12,140 nt of DNA, from positions 269,579 to 281,718 of the forward strand of contig NW_003137829.1 in NCBI RefSeq assembly GCF_000003605.2, given 5' to 3'. The DNA is from Saccoglossus kowalevskii. Its lineage: Eukaryota; Hemichordata; Enteropneusta; Harrimaniidae. The notes below the pieces were generated by a model. It ran no database searches. It worked only from the letters and a program-made list of their open reading frames with translations, and had not been told where the DNA came from. Numbering within the stretch: position 1 is the stretch's first letter; every line of letters begins with the position of its first letter. Of this stretch, positions 1-7,479 are shown piece by piece. A program made the position numbers and the translations under genes.

Positions 1-186
1 ATACAGCATTGGACTTATGGATTTTTATATTAATAAAATACGTGGGCCGATAATATTACTATATGCTTAGTATTTCCATGCCAGTGATGCTCGTAACCTG
101 CTCGATTTAAAAACAGCTATTTGAAACAAAGACTCATGGAATCACAAAGGAAACTGTTAAGTACGTATTTCACACCTTTCCTACGA
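1..186. other. AT-rich DNA, nothing identified
   Basis: No motif, repeat or plausible coding segment is visible. A short open frame begins at 121 and runs into the GC-rich palindrome cluster, but it has no recognisable domain and its residues follow the repeated CCGCGG sites. Confidence 0.5.
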
Positions 187-300
187 CCGCGGTTGCAACC
201 AGTATCGGTGGCCACCGCGGTAGAGACCCCTAATTATAAGCAGTCCGCGGCTCTCCCCGGTGTACCGCGGAGAGCCGCGGTGATTACCGCGGTGAACCGC
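187..300. repeat. GC-rich cluster of CCGCGG palindromes
   Basis: Six CCGCGG sites lie within 106 bp (187-192, 215-220, 245-250, 265-270, 275-280, 287-292), in DNA that is otherwise AT-rich. They are built into larger symmetric units: a perfect 12-bp palindrome CGGTGGCCACCG at 206-217, GGTTGCAACC at 191-200, and a perfect 10-bp-arm hairpin CCGCGGCTCT (245-254) with AGAGCCGCGG (271-280) and a 16-nt loop. Spacing is irregular, so this is not a simple tandem array. It could be the core of a foldback-type mobile element or a protein-binding cluster. The function is unknown; the structure is directly visible. Confidence 0.75.
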
Positions 301-331
301 CCGTTTGATTTCCTACTCTTCCCTAATTAAT

Positions 332-349
332 TCATCATCATCATCATCA
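332..349. repeat. (TCA)6 microsatellite
   Basis: Six perfect TCA triplets, followed by TCC. This is a simple sequence repeat with no sign of a coding context. Confidence 0.9.
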
Positions 350-352
350 TCC

Positions 353-1110
353 AAGCCTATTGACTTGATATTAAAGTAAATTCTGACACTCATAGACAGT
401 AGAATTCTGACGCTGAGAGCGTAAATGCCATGGTATGTGTGTAGAATTCATTACAGACATATATATTACAGTTTATAATAGCACAGCTTATGATAACATG
501 TAGACAATCACATAAATTTAAAATTCAATATGATCCACTAGACAAAATAAACCAGTGGGTTTCTCTCCTGGTCATTCAACATGCAGACAATATGATTATG
601 CACAATCCCATCCCATAAAAAAGTAAGTTTAAGTTAACATACCTGAAGTTAAATTTCTGAGAATAACATTAAGTCCTGTAGGTAGTGAGTCATAAATCTT
701 ATCTAAGAATACAGGATTTCAGATGTTACCTATGGAAGATATATAAAAAAAGGTATAACATTAAGTTGCAGTGTAGTAAAACTTTAATAAGGCATAAACT
801 TTACCTACATGTACTGTACTGTACTGTACATGTCCATGTGTTTTATGTATAAGGGAAAATATTATGAGGCCATCACTTATTCGTAGAACTGGCTGCCATC
901 ACAGGCTAGTGTTATCTGTGAACTAAAGGGCGAGAGGATAATATTACCCATGACAATGCGGTATCAAACCTCTCTATGAAAAATTGAGATCTGGTGATAA
1001 CTTTGCTATCACTTGAAATCCCTAAATGCCAAAATGAACTGGAAAATCAGAATTTTACGAAATTACAAATATTATTTTAGGCAAATAAGGCATGACATGA
1101 ATACGTATTT
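353..1110. other. AT-rich non-coding DNA, no gene seen
   Basis: No open frame of note, no splice-bounded conserved peptide and no RNA gene could be recognised. The only structured element is the small foldback at 807-833, listed separately. Confidence 0.5.
807..833. repeat. Short foldback over a GTACT tandem repeat
   Basis: Perfect 8-bp inverted arms ACATGTAC (807-814) and GTACATGT (826-833) flank an 11-nt centre. The middle is three copies of GTACT from 811 plus GTACA, so the symmetry partly follows from the self-complementary GTAC core of the pentamer repeat. Confidence 0.7.
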
Positions 1111-1316
1111 TACTGTGAAATGACTTATTTTCACTGGGTTTTTGCAGATTTAGCATTTTGGGCATATTCATTAGGTTTTAAAGTTTCAGTTTTATCATTT
1201 GGATATGTGTTCTATGCTAAATTTTACATATTCATTGGGTTTTAATTTAAGCGCATTTTCCAGTCAGCGAAATAAGGACAATTAAAACCCAGTGAATAAT
1301 TAACCCTTTTACAGTA
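1111..1316. mobile_element. TA-flanked MITE, TACTGTGAAAT ends
   Basis: The ends are inverted: TACTGTGAAAT at 1111-1121, and at 1306-1316 the complement of TACTGTAAAAG. Inside each end is the shared block cactgggttttt/aaaacccagtg (about 1131-1143 and 1283-1294), also inverted. The length is 206 bp and there is no coding capacity. Both ends carry TA at the boundary, which fits a TA target duplication as in the Tc1/mariner superfamily (inference). The same terminal motif recurs at 9320, 9530 and 11141, which supports a family. A further internal copy of cattgggttttaat (about 1231) suggests internal repetition. Confidence 0.65.
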
Positions 1317-1974
1317 TTACCTTTCTGTCAATGTTTTTCAAAATTAACTTTAGTCAATATTATTAAGAGTTACAATGTAATGTCATTGCAGCATTTCTGT
1401 TATGCAGACTGAAAATTCTTATAGCACTTTAATGAATATGGTACCACTGTCTGTGATTTGTTTCTCTCCAAGAAATGTCCGAACATGCATAAAATGATAA
1501 TGTTTACTATAGGATTTACCATAATGTAAAATGTGATAAAGAATCTGACAATCAAAGTTAGTGATTTTGTATTTGCTCTATAAGCACATCTTATCATTGA
1601 AACGTCTTTATTATGTCTATTTTACATATGCACACAAGTTTTTAATAGAGAAAATATGGTGGTTGCCATAGCAACTGATTACTAATTTGCATCAATCAAT
1701 TACACTGTTTTAAATAGCAATTGTCACGATAGGCAATTCAAAATTCTGGAATTACAGAAATAATAACACCAGTTTGTATTACAATCTTTTATTTACGAGT
1801 CTGATCACCTTTCAGTGACAAGTCAGTTTAACTGTATAAATCAGTACAAATGAATTCTAAAGGTCATAGGAGCACACAAACTTAATGATGCCATGTGATT
1901 GCAAACTTTCACAGGGCAACGAAGATTTACGATCAAAGCTATTTGTCATTTATCAAGAGTATCTATCAGGGGTT
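1317..1974. other. AT-rich non-coding DNA, no gene seen
   Basis: The region holds only short spurious frames, including a 65-codon minus-strand frame at 1400-1597 without any recognisable domain. No repeat family member was recognised. Confidence 0.5.
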
Positions 1975-2664
1975 CTTGAAACAGAAAATAGGCTTGTGAT
2001 ACTCTTGAAACAGAACACAGCCTTGTGATGCTCTTGAAACAGAAAATAGGCTTGTGATGCTCTTGAAACAGAAAATAGGCTTGTGATGCTCTTGAAACAG
2101 AAAATAGGCTTGTGATGCTCTTGAAACAGAAAATAGGCTTGTGATGCTCTTGAAACAGAAAATAGGCGTGTGATGCTCTTGAAACAGAAAATAGGCTTGT
2201 GATGCTCTTGAAACAGAAAATAGGCTTGTGATGCTCTTGAAACAGAAAATAGGCTTGTGATGCTCTTGAAACAGAAAATAGGCGTGTGATGCTCTTGAAA
2301 CAGAAAATAGGCGTGTGATGCTCTTGAAACAGAAAATAGGCGTGTGATGCTCTTGAAACAGAAAATAGGCTTGTGATGCTCTTGAAACAGAACACAGGTT
2401 TGTGGAAACAGAACACAGGTTTGTGGAAACAGAACACAGGCTTGTGCTCTTGAAACAGAATAGGCTTGTGGTTTTCTTGACAGAACACAGGATTTTGGTG
2501 CTCTTGAAACAGAAAATATTGTGGTTTTCATGAAATGGAGCATAGGATTGTAACTTTCTTGAAACAGAACATAGGCATGTGGCGTCTTGAAACAGGACAT
2601 AGGCATATGGCCGTCTTGAAACAGAACACAGGTTTGTGGAAACAGAACACAGGCTTGTGATGCT
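1975..2664. repeat. 29-bp minisatellite array
   Basis: From 1975 to 2380 there are 14 units in exact 29-bp register. The consensus starts CTTGAAACAGAAAATAGG and ends CTTGTGATGCT. Units 1 and 2 are slightly diverged. Units 7, 11, 12 and 13 carry GGCGTGTG in place of GGCTTGTG. From 2381 to 2664 the register breaks down: shortened 21-24-bp units (GAAACAGAACACAGG type) and irregular, mutated units follow, and the shortened pair at 2381-2445 recurs at 2615-2664. The clean core with a decayed flank is typical of arrays homogenised by slippage or unequal exchange on one side. Because 29 is not a multiple of three and the unit lacks stops on the minus strand, the array creates two overlapping long minus-strand frames (1946-2488 and 1953-2750) that repeat every 29 residues. 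These are best read as artefacts. Confidence 0.95.
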
Positions 2665-2706
2665 GATGATGCACTATGGTCTGAGAAGCACAATGAATCA
2701 TAAACA

Positions 2707-3034
2707 CAATGGGTCACAGGGCAATATTTAGGACAATATTGTTGCAACATAGGAGGTCACGGGAAAATATTGTTTCACCACAGAAAGATACTGGACAATA
2801 TTGTTGCATACAATGGGTCACAGGGCAATATTTAGGACAATATTGATGCAACATAGGAGGTCACAGGAAAATATAGTTTCACCACAGAAAGATACTGGAC
2901 AATAATGTTGCAACATAATGGGTAACAGGGAAATATTTAGAACAATATTGTTGCAACACAATGGGTCACAGGGGAATATTTAGAACAATATTGTTGCAAC
3001 ACATTGGGTCACAGATAAATATTTAGAACAATAT
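2707..3034. repeat. 43-bp tandem array with a 104-bp higher-order unit
   Basis: The first two copies start at 2707 and 2811, a 104-bp period. Each combines a 43-bp-like monomer (CAATGGGTCACAGGGCAATA...) with a 61-bp variant monomer that holds an extra segment around TTTCACCACAGAAAGATAC. From 2916 the array continues as simple 43-bp monomers starting at 2916, 2959 and 3002, the last one cut off near 3034. Most monomers contain ACAATATTGTTGCAAC, in which two perfect palindromes, ACAATATTGT and GTTGCAAC, overlap by two bases. The array starts about 43 bp after the 29-bp minisatellite but shares no unit with it. Confidence 0.9.
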
Positions 3035-3420
3035 AACATATCCCTGGTAGGCTATAGCCATTGCACACAAGATATTTCAAGTACCTGGATGATCAGGATA
3101 TGTAATACTCGTACCCTCCCATGACATGCTATCATTATCCTTAAAACAACAAGACAATCTTTTAACCAGCCAAACAAAGAATACTTGATCTAAATAAATA
3201 ATTAATGTTACATTGACTAGTACGATCAGTACCATAAGACGAAAAAAAAAAACTTTTGAAATGGCACTTTAATAATTTTAATTCACACACAGCAGCTTTT
3301 TTAAAACTAATATTTTCATATTTTTAAATCCATGTAATAAAGGAAAATTACACACACATTGAAACAACATTTTATCCCTTTCAAGACAAGAAAGGTTTGG
3401 AACCATAATGATAATTAAAG
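3035..3420. other. AT-rich non-coding DNA, no gene seen
   Basis: Includes a run of 11 A at 3242-3252. No coding, RNA or repeat feature was recognised. A 62-codon minus-strand frame (3278-3466) has no visible domain and crosses a MITE boundary. Confidence 0.45.
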
Positions 3421-3719
3421 TTAAAGTTGTATCCCCACTTCGTATTATATGCAGAACTCTGGTCACTGATTATTATGATCAACATAAAAAATTATAAAAT
3501 CAGTTACTATGGCAACAAATATAAATTATTAAAGCACTAAAGTTAACCTGTACTGAGGGTGATTTTCATTGTTGTAATCACTCTACTTCTTTTTCTACAT
3601 TCGATTTCAGGATTTCGTTGGATAAGATTTCTCATGAACTGTACAAAATCCAAAGATCTTATGATGCTTGTGGTCAGTAGGTTTTCTGCAGATTATACTA
3701 AGTGGGGATGCAACTTTAA
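3421..3719. mobile_element. MITE with TTAA ends and ~46-bp inverted termini
   Basis: The left arm starts TTAAAGTTGTATCCCCACTT (3421-3440) and continues to about 3469. The right arm, 3674-3719, read on the minus strand starts TTAAAGTTGCATCCCCACTT. The arms match over about 46 bp with a handful of substitutions, and past TGCAGAA the match loosens before ending in ACTGA. The element is 299 bp with no coding capacity. Both ends are TTAA, the target site used by the piggyBac and Kolobok superfamilies; assignment to either is inference. Short frames that cross the element (3278-3466 minus, 3559-3741 plus) show no protein similarity I recognise. Confidence 0.7.
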
Positions 3720-4167
3720 GAAAGAAATGCACATATATTGAGATCATTAATTTACAAATGTAAATAATTAAACTTTAATCATTGTATCATTTGTTTAACA
3801 CAAACTTGTATCATTTTTATTTTAAATGCAACAACAAAAATTAACTTAATAATTTGATGACACAAGAAACATTACAGTTTTTCCAAAAACAGTCAGAATT
3901 TGAAGAAGTCTTTTGTTGTTTGTTTTTAAAAACAACTGGGGCAGTTAAAAGTACATGTACATTTGCCTAAATGCAAACCATCTGGATGAAACAGACACTC
4001 AGGAACAATTGATCACAGGAGCTTAAAAAGTTCACAAGAGCATGGTTCATATTTGGAAAATAGCAATGTGGAATAAAATAAATATTAGATTCATAACAAT
4101 TGTATTATTATTTTGGGTTTTAATTCTCAAATCTTGGGCTATTTGAGGTGGATTTTTGTATATATAA
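3720..4167. other. AT-rich non-coding DNA, nothing identified
   Basis: No open frame, RNA gene, repeat unit or regulatory pattern could be supported. Confidence 0.45.
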
Positions 4168-4573
4168 TATCAGAGGTACATTACTTGGGGTTTGTAACTA
4201 CGGTGACATGATACCAAGATCCCGTCACAATCTCGCTCTCGCATAAGCGTTCCAACTCAGAAAAATGCGAATGCGCATGCCTGAGGTAACTAGGATACTG
4301 GGATGTCCAGGTGGATCAAAATAGCTGCCCACGGTATGACGGATTACGAGAACTATATTTTAGTACATTTTCGATGTATTACATTTTTCACTATGATAGC
4401 GACAAGAAAAGTTTTATTTTTTCATTACAAACCTTGAACATTGATATGTGTCATGTCAGAAGGTCGTAGCCTCAGTCTCGCTATCTACGAGAAGAGACTT
4501 GAATGGGATCTTGACATGATGTCACCATACAGTACTATGCAAGTTGCAAACCCCAAGTAATGTACCTCTGATA
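4168..4573. mobile_element. 406-bp MITE with 27-bp perfect termini
   Basis: The left end, 4168-4194, starts TATCAGAGGTACATTACTTG. The right end, 4547-4573, is its exact reverse complement over 27 bp. The inverted match continues less well to about 100 bp on each side, through the shared blocks GGTGACAT, CAAGATCCC and a TCTCG-rich segment (about 4201-4258 and 4470-4546). The target duplication cannot be read reliably because both flanks are A/T-rich. The interior is non-coding; the short minus-strand frame at 4485-4838 is a by-product. The superfamily cannot be assigned from these ends. Confidence 0.8.
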
Positions 4574-5445
4574 ATATAGTATAATAGCAATACTTTCTCC
4601 TATTATATTTTGAACCACTGCTTGCACTTGTATGAAAAATAATTGATAAATTCACGTTGATAGCAAAGTTTACTGGTACCCTGGAAAGTACCACGATGTG
4701 TAACCATTTAGAAGTGTTCCATAAGACCCATCGATAACGAAAAGAAAAAAACATTTCAGCTAATTTGTTATTATAGAGCAAAGAAACTTTTGAAAACTCA
4801 CCCAATTTCTGAAGTGAAGCAGTAAAAATTCCAAGCAATTTTGATGAAGAGACATGCAGACACAGCTGTTAACAAGTCAAACACTATCAGGTCTCTGCTG
4901 AGTTGAGTGAAGATATGATGATGGTCCTTGTAGATTGTTTGTTTTAAGCTTCTTGCCAAGCAGGGAAAACATGCACAAACTGTGAAAACAAAAACATCAT
5001 CAATTTAAAAGGACAATCAAATAAACAGCTGTAAATTATACAGTGTGTACCAAGAGCAGATGGTTCAGCCACAATTAAGTTTATTTATTTAATTTTTTAT
5101 TTATTGACACAACACTGACTTTGGAAGTACAGCAGTAAGGTCACTAAAAAACCACAGGATAATAAAAAAAAAATGATTAACAGTAAATGATAAAAAGTAG
5201 AAACCAATTACATTTACAAATTACAAGATTCACTGTTCATTAACATATGAAAATACAATACATCTATATATATACTCCTACTATGGGATGCAGCGTCTTA
5301 TTTCAATGCAATGTTTAAAAAGATTGTGGTTATGCTAAGCTAAGAGGTGTTGCTGTCTCATGATCAAGTTGTTTTTTTATAAATTTGGTCAATGCAATAT
5401 TCATTGCAATATATTTGTTTCTCATTATCATAAATTTATTTTGTC
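4574..5445. other. AT-rich non-coding DNA, nothing identified
   Basis: No gene or repeat family is visible. Stretches such as 5080-5105 are A/T-only low complexity. Confidence 0.5.
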
Positions 5446-5463
5446 AAATATTAATTAATATTT
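5446..5463. repeat. 18-bp perfect A/T palindrome
   Basis: AAATATTAATTAATATTT is self-complementary over all 18 positions. In DNA this AT-rich such palindromes can arise by chance or slippage. No function is claimed. Confidence 0.8.
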
Positions 5464-5870
5464 TGTGACCAAGGCTCAAATTGTTTTTAGAAGCCAGCTG
5501 GGCAACAAGTTTCAAGAGCTGGTAGTCCAATGGTAATATTGAGTAGTCCAGTTTAGTAGGTACTTTATAGCCAAGAAAACATTTAGTACTAATGATTTGA
5601 AAATTTCGAGTAGTACAGTTGAGCTATTCTAATTTTGGAAAATGGTAGCTACAGGACATGATTTAGTAGTAGTCTGTGCGGATTGGGCTACTGTTAATTA
5701 ATTTTGTTTGAGCTGGTGAAAATGGCAATCACTGATCTATAATTAGAACATACCCTGGTAGAGATCTAATATTAACAAGAGAACTGGTGATGGTTGTAGA
5801 ACCATAACTGCCTCAGCTCAAAGATTGTTATGTAATACAGGGGAATGTGAAGGGGAATGTATTGTAATGT
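5464..5870. other. Non-coding DNA left of the HIRAN element
   Basis: Contains several scattered TAGTAGT/GTAGTCC words between about 5520 and 5690 but no regular array. No gene was identified. Confidence 0.4.
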
Positions 5871-5960
5871 TACCGTATTACCCGGAGCACGCGCCCGGGG
5901 GCCTGAACATACAAAATCGAGAAAACTTGGGGGTGGGCGCTTACCCGAGGACCACCCCAA
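5871..5960 (+). repeat. Left terminal region of the HIRAN element
   Basis: Holds the terminal repeat, one inverted copy of the subterminal motif (minus strand of 5885-5896) and one direct copy, GGGCGCTTACCC, at 5935-5946. The direct copy sits in the loop of an imperfect hairpin, TTGGGGGTGG (5928-5937) against CCACCCCAA (about 5952-5960). Such GC-rich terminal clusters are often transposase-binding sites; that role is inferred. Confidence 0.6.
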
Positions 5961-6212
5961 AAAAGATTTAAAAAAGTTGTTTTTGTGATCATATGATAAG
6001 GTCAAATAAAGGAATGCTTTTGTACACTTTGTACACATACTTATTTCTTGATTTATGCGAGGTTTCAATGAACGTGAGCACTCGGTCAAGAACTGTGGGA
6101 ACACTAAGACACAGGGTTGAATTTCAAGAATAAAACTTGTTTTATGTCAGCGAATGAAGTTGTATTACTCACTGAAATTGGCTACAAAGTATGGTAAGTA
6201 TTGTAATCAATG

Positions 6213-6237
6213 CACGGTTACTTTTTTAGTAACCGTG
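6213..6237 (+). repeat. Hairpin: 9-bp stem, 7-nt T-rich loop
   Basis: CACGGTTAC (6213-6221) and GTAACCGTG (6229-6237) are perfect inverted copies around TTTTTTA. It lies inside the HIRAN element, about 270 bp upstream of the gene's start. On the plus strand it is a stem followed by no T-run, so it is not a convincing terminator. Its role is unknown. Confidence 0.7.
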
Positions 6238-6722
6238 ATCAGTGCAAGTCGAAATGGCCGAGAAAAACTACCGCTTGTAATCCAAGATGGTGATGACCTC
6301 ATTAGCATAATTTTGTTCATGCACGTATTGATACATCGCATCGTAATTACTGAAGAATTGAAGAATAGCAGACAGGGTTATGAGACAAATAAACCTTTTA
6401 TTACAGATGTGAAATGTTTACAAACTATTGTAAATACATAAACATATTCAAATGGCGATACATAAAAAAACAGACTGAAAATAAACTCTGGTCGACCTCA
6501 TTAACATGATTTATTCACGCACCCACACACATGACAAAATTATGATGCAACAAGTTCCCATCGTCGGCATGCCTCATTATGGTTATCGTAATGGACTTGA
6601 GGTCGGCAAAATGTTTTTTCTTCAACGACAGAAAAATAATCCACATGACCGTAATGCCATAGCTGTGATGAAGGATGGAAAGAAAATAGCAAGTTTACGA
6701 CGTGATGTCTCAAAAGTGCTAG

Positions 6723-6730
6723 CTCCCGTT
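6723..6730. repeat. Target-site duplication, left copy (CTCCCGTT)
   Basis: This 8-bp sequence precedes the nested element and is identical to 7133-7140. In the coding frame it falls on codons 73-75 of the HIRAN gene. Confidence 0.9.
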
Positions 6731-7132
6731 CACAGTCAGCTGGCATCGGTGTCGCTGGGTGTATGATAGAGGGAAGTTGTGCAACCAAATTTGCCGAGTT
6801 CGCAGTTTTTCGTCGATAAAAAAATACCTAAGGCCAAAACTCAGTTTTTCAGCATTTTTGTAATAAAGACATTATTCTGTATCAATAATCCGCCCAAAAT
6901 AAGAACATTTCTACTAATTCTTGTGTTTTTTCGACGTTTTTCGAAAAACCTGCGATTAGGCTGCGAAAGTAGAACATTCCAGAGAGGGTGAAACGGAAGA
7001 GTATCGCCAAGCAATGGACGCAGGGCTTTTTGGCAACAACCGCAAACGTATCCGTGTCCAGCCATTGGTTGGCCACGTAGAGGTCAAAATACACGTTCTA
7101 TTTTTACGCGTTAAGTTTGCCAGCTGACTGTG
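6731..7132. mobile_element. Nested 402-bp MITE, 8-bp target duplication
   Basis: The terminal inverted repeats are perfect over 15 bp: CACAGTCAGCTGGCA at 6731-6745 and its reverse complement at 7118-7132. They are flanked by identical 8-bp CTCCCGTT copies at 6723-6730 and 7133-7140. An 8-bp duplication is the signature of hAT (and P-type) transposons; hAT is my favoured but unproven assignment, since the classic CAG-G terminus is not exact. The interior has no transposase. Two overlapping minus-strand frames of 70-74 codons (6841-7094) have no domain I recognise. Perfect termini and duplication, and host frames still open on both sides, indicate a recent insertion. Confidence 0.85.
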
Positions 7133-7140
7133 CTCCCGTT
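7133..7140. repeat. Target-site duplication, right copy (CTCCCGTT)
   Basis: Identical to 6723-6730. Immediately followed by ATG AAT TCA, where the HIRAN coding sequence resumes in the original frame. Confidence 0.9.
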
Positions 7141-7317
7141 ATGAATTCACAGTCAGCGAAGTGCTACGTTTTGAAACCAAAGCTAAGTGCTTCAAACCAC
7201 TCACCAATGTATGGATTATTGCAATATTGTAATATTGGATTCATTGTGAATGAAGAGAAAGCAGAACGTGTGTGCCACATGCTGCGTGGTTCATCTTACG
7301 TCGTTAAGTTCAAATGA

Positions 7318-7333
7318 GTTTTTACGTAAAAAC
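7318..7333 (+). repeat. 16-bp perfect palindrome right after the HIRAN stop
   Basis: GTTTTTACGTAAAAAC begins on the base after the TGA stop at 7315-7317. It is fully self-complementary. It could form a small stem in the 3' untranslated region or be a remnant binding site; both are speculative. Confidence 0.7.
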
Positions 7334-7406
7334 ACAAACAAAACAGCCCCATTCAGGGCCACCACACACTCCAAAAAGAGAACTACCGTAACAAACACAC
7401 TATTTA

Positions 7407-7440
7407 AATAAATCAAACGCGTTCGTTTTTGACAAATAAA
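7407..7440 (+). promoter_or_regulatory. Candidate polyadenylation signals of the HIRAN gene
   Basis: AATAAA occurs at 7407-7412 and again at 7435-7440, about 90-120 bp after the HIRAN stop and still inside the element. The hexamer is common by chance in AT-rich DNA, so this is suggestive only. If used, transcription would end within the element, as expected for a self-contained cargo gene. Confidence 0.35.
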
Positions 7441-7479
7441 ACTTTATTGTTGACCCCGTTCTTGGCTAAAAATCACCCT

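Larger units (their letters stand above)
6506..7317 (+). pseudogene. Stand-alone HIRAN-domain gene, split by a transposon
   Basis: HIRAN domains bind DNA ends (in HLTF, the 3' end of single-stranded DNA) and occur fused to SNF2 helicases or alone. Residues 20-75 fit the family: VGMPHYGYRNGLEVG, then QRQKNNPHDRNAIAV, equivalent to the conserved 'REP-NPYD-NAI-V' core, then RRDVSKVLAP, equivalent to the 'PR--A--LAP' helix. Codon 75 (6728-6730) is followed by an inserted 402-bp element that adds 11 foreign residues and a stop (6764-6766). Coding resumes in the same frame at 7141 with MNSQSAKCYV and ends ...GSSYVVKFK, stop at 7315-7317. This second part, with CNIGF followed by an acidic helix-like segment, resembles the C-terminal half of HLTF-type HIRAN domains. 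Without the insert the protein would be 133 residues, about one HIRAN domain and nothing else. The start ATG at 6506 is the first in frame after a stop at 6482. The gene is probably inactive unless the insert is spliced out. Its position inside an inverted-repeat element suggests transposon cargo. Confidence 0.8.

Noticed and set aside
121-330. 69-codon plus-strand frame
   Set aside because: Its middle is the CCGCGG palindrome cluster, and no family resemblance or gene context is visible.
1975-2380. CRISPR-like array
   Set aside because: The units are contiguous with no unique spacers, and the window is eukaryotic in character. It is a minisatellite.
1946-2750. Two overlapping minus-strand frames of 180 and 265 codons with a repeated Ser-Arg/Phe-Cys-rich pattern
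   Set aside because: They are produced by the 29-bp minisatellite, whose unit lacks minus-strand stops and is not a multiple of three. The same peptide words appear in both frames, there is no domain, and the frames end soon after the array.
4485-4838. 117-codon minus-strand frame
   Set aside because: It begins outside and ends inside the 4168-4573 MITE and has no recognisable motif.
5772-6104. 110-codon minus-strand frame
   Set aside because: It crosses the left terminal repeat of the HIRAN element, and its composition follows the GC-rich terminus.
6154-6441. 95-codon frame upstream of the HIRAN gene, with a GTAAGT donor-like site at 6195
   Set aside because: No domain is recognised, it spans a hairpin, and no convincing acceptor joins it to the HIRAN frame. 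A first exon ending near 6194 cannot be excluded without transcript data.
6841-7094. Overlapping minus-strand frames of 70-74 codons inside the nested MITE
   Set aside because: Two frames are open over the same DNA, neither resembles a transposase, and a 402-bp element is too small to encode one.
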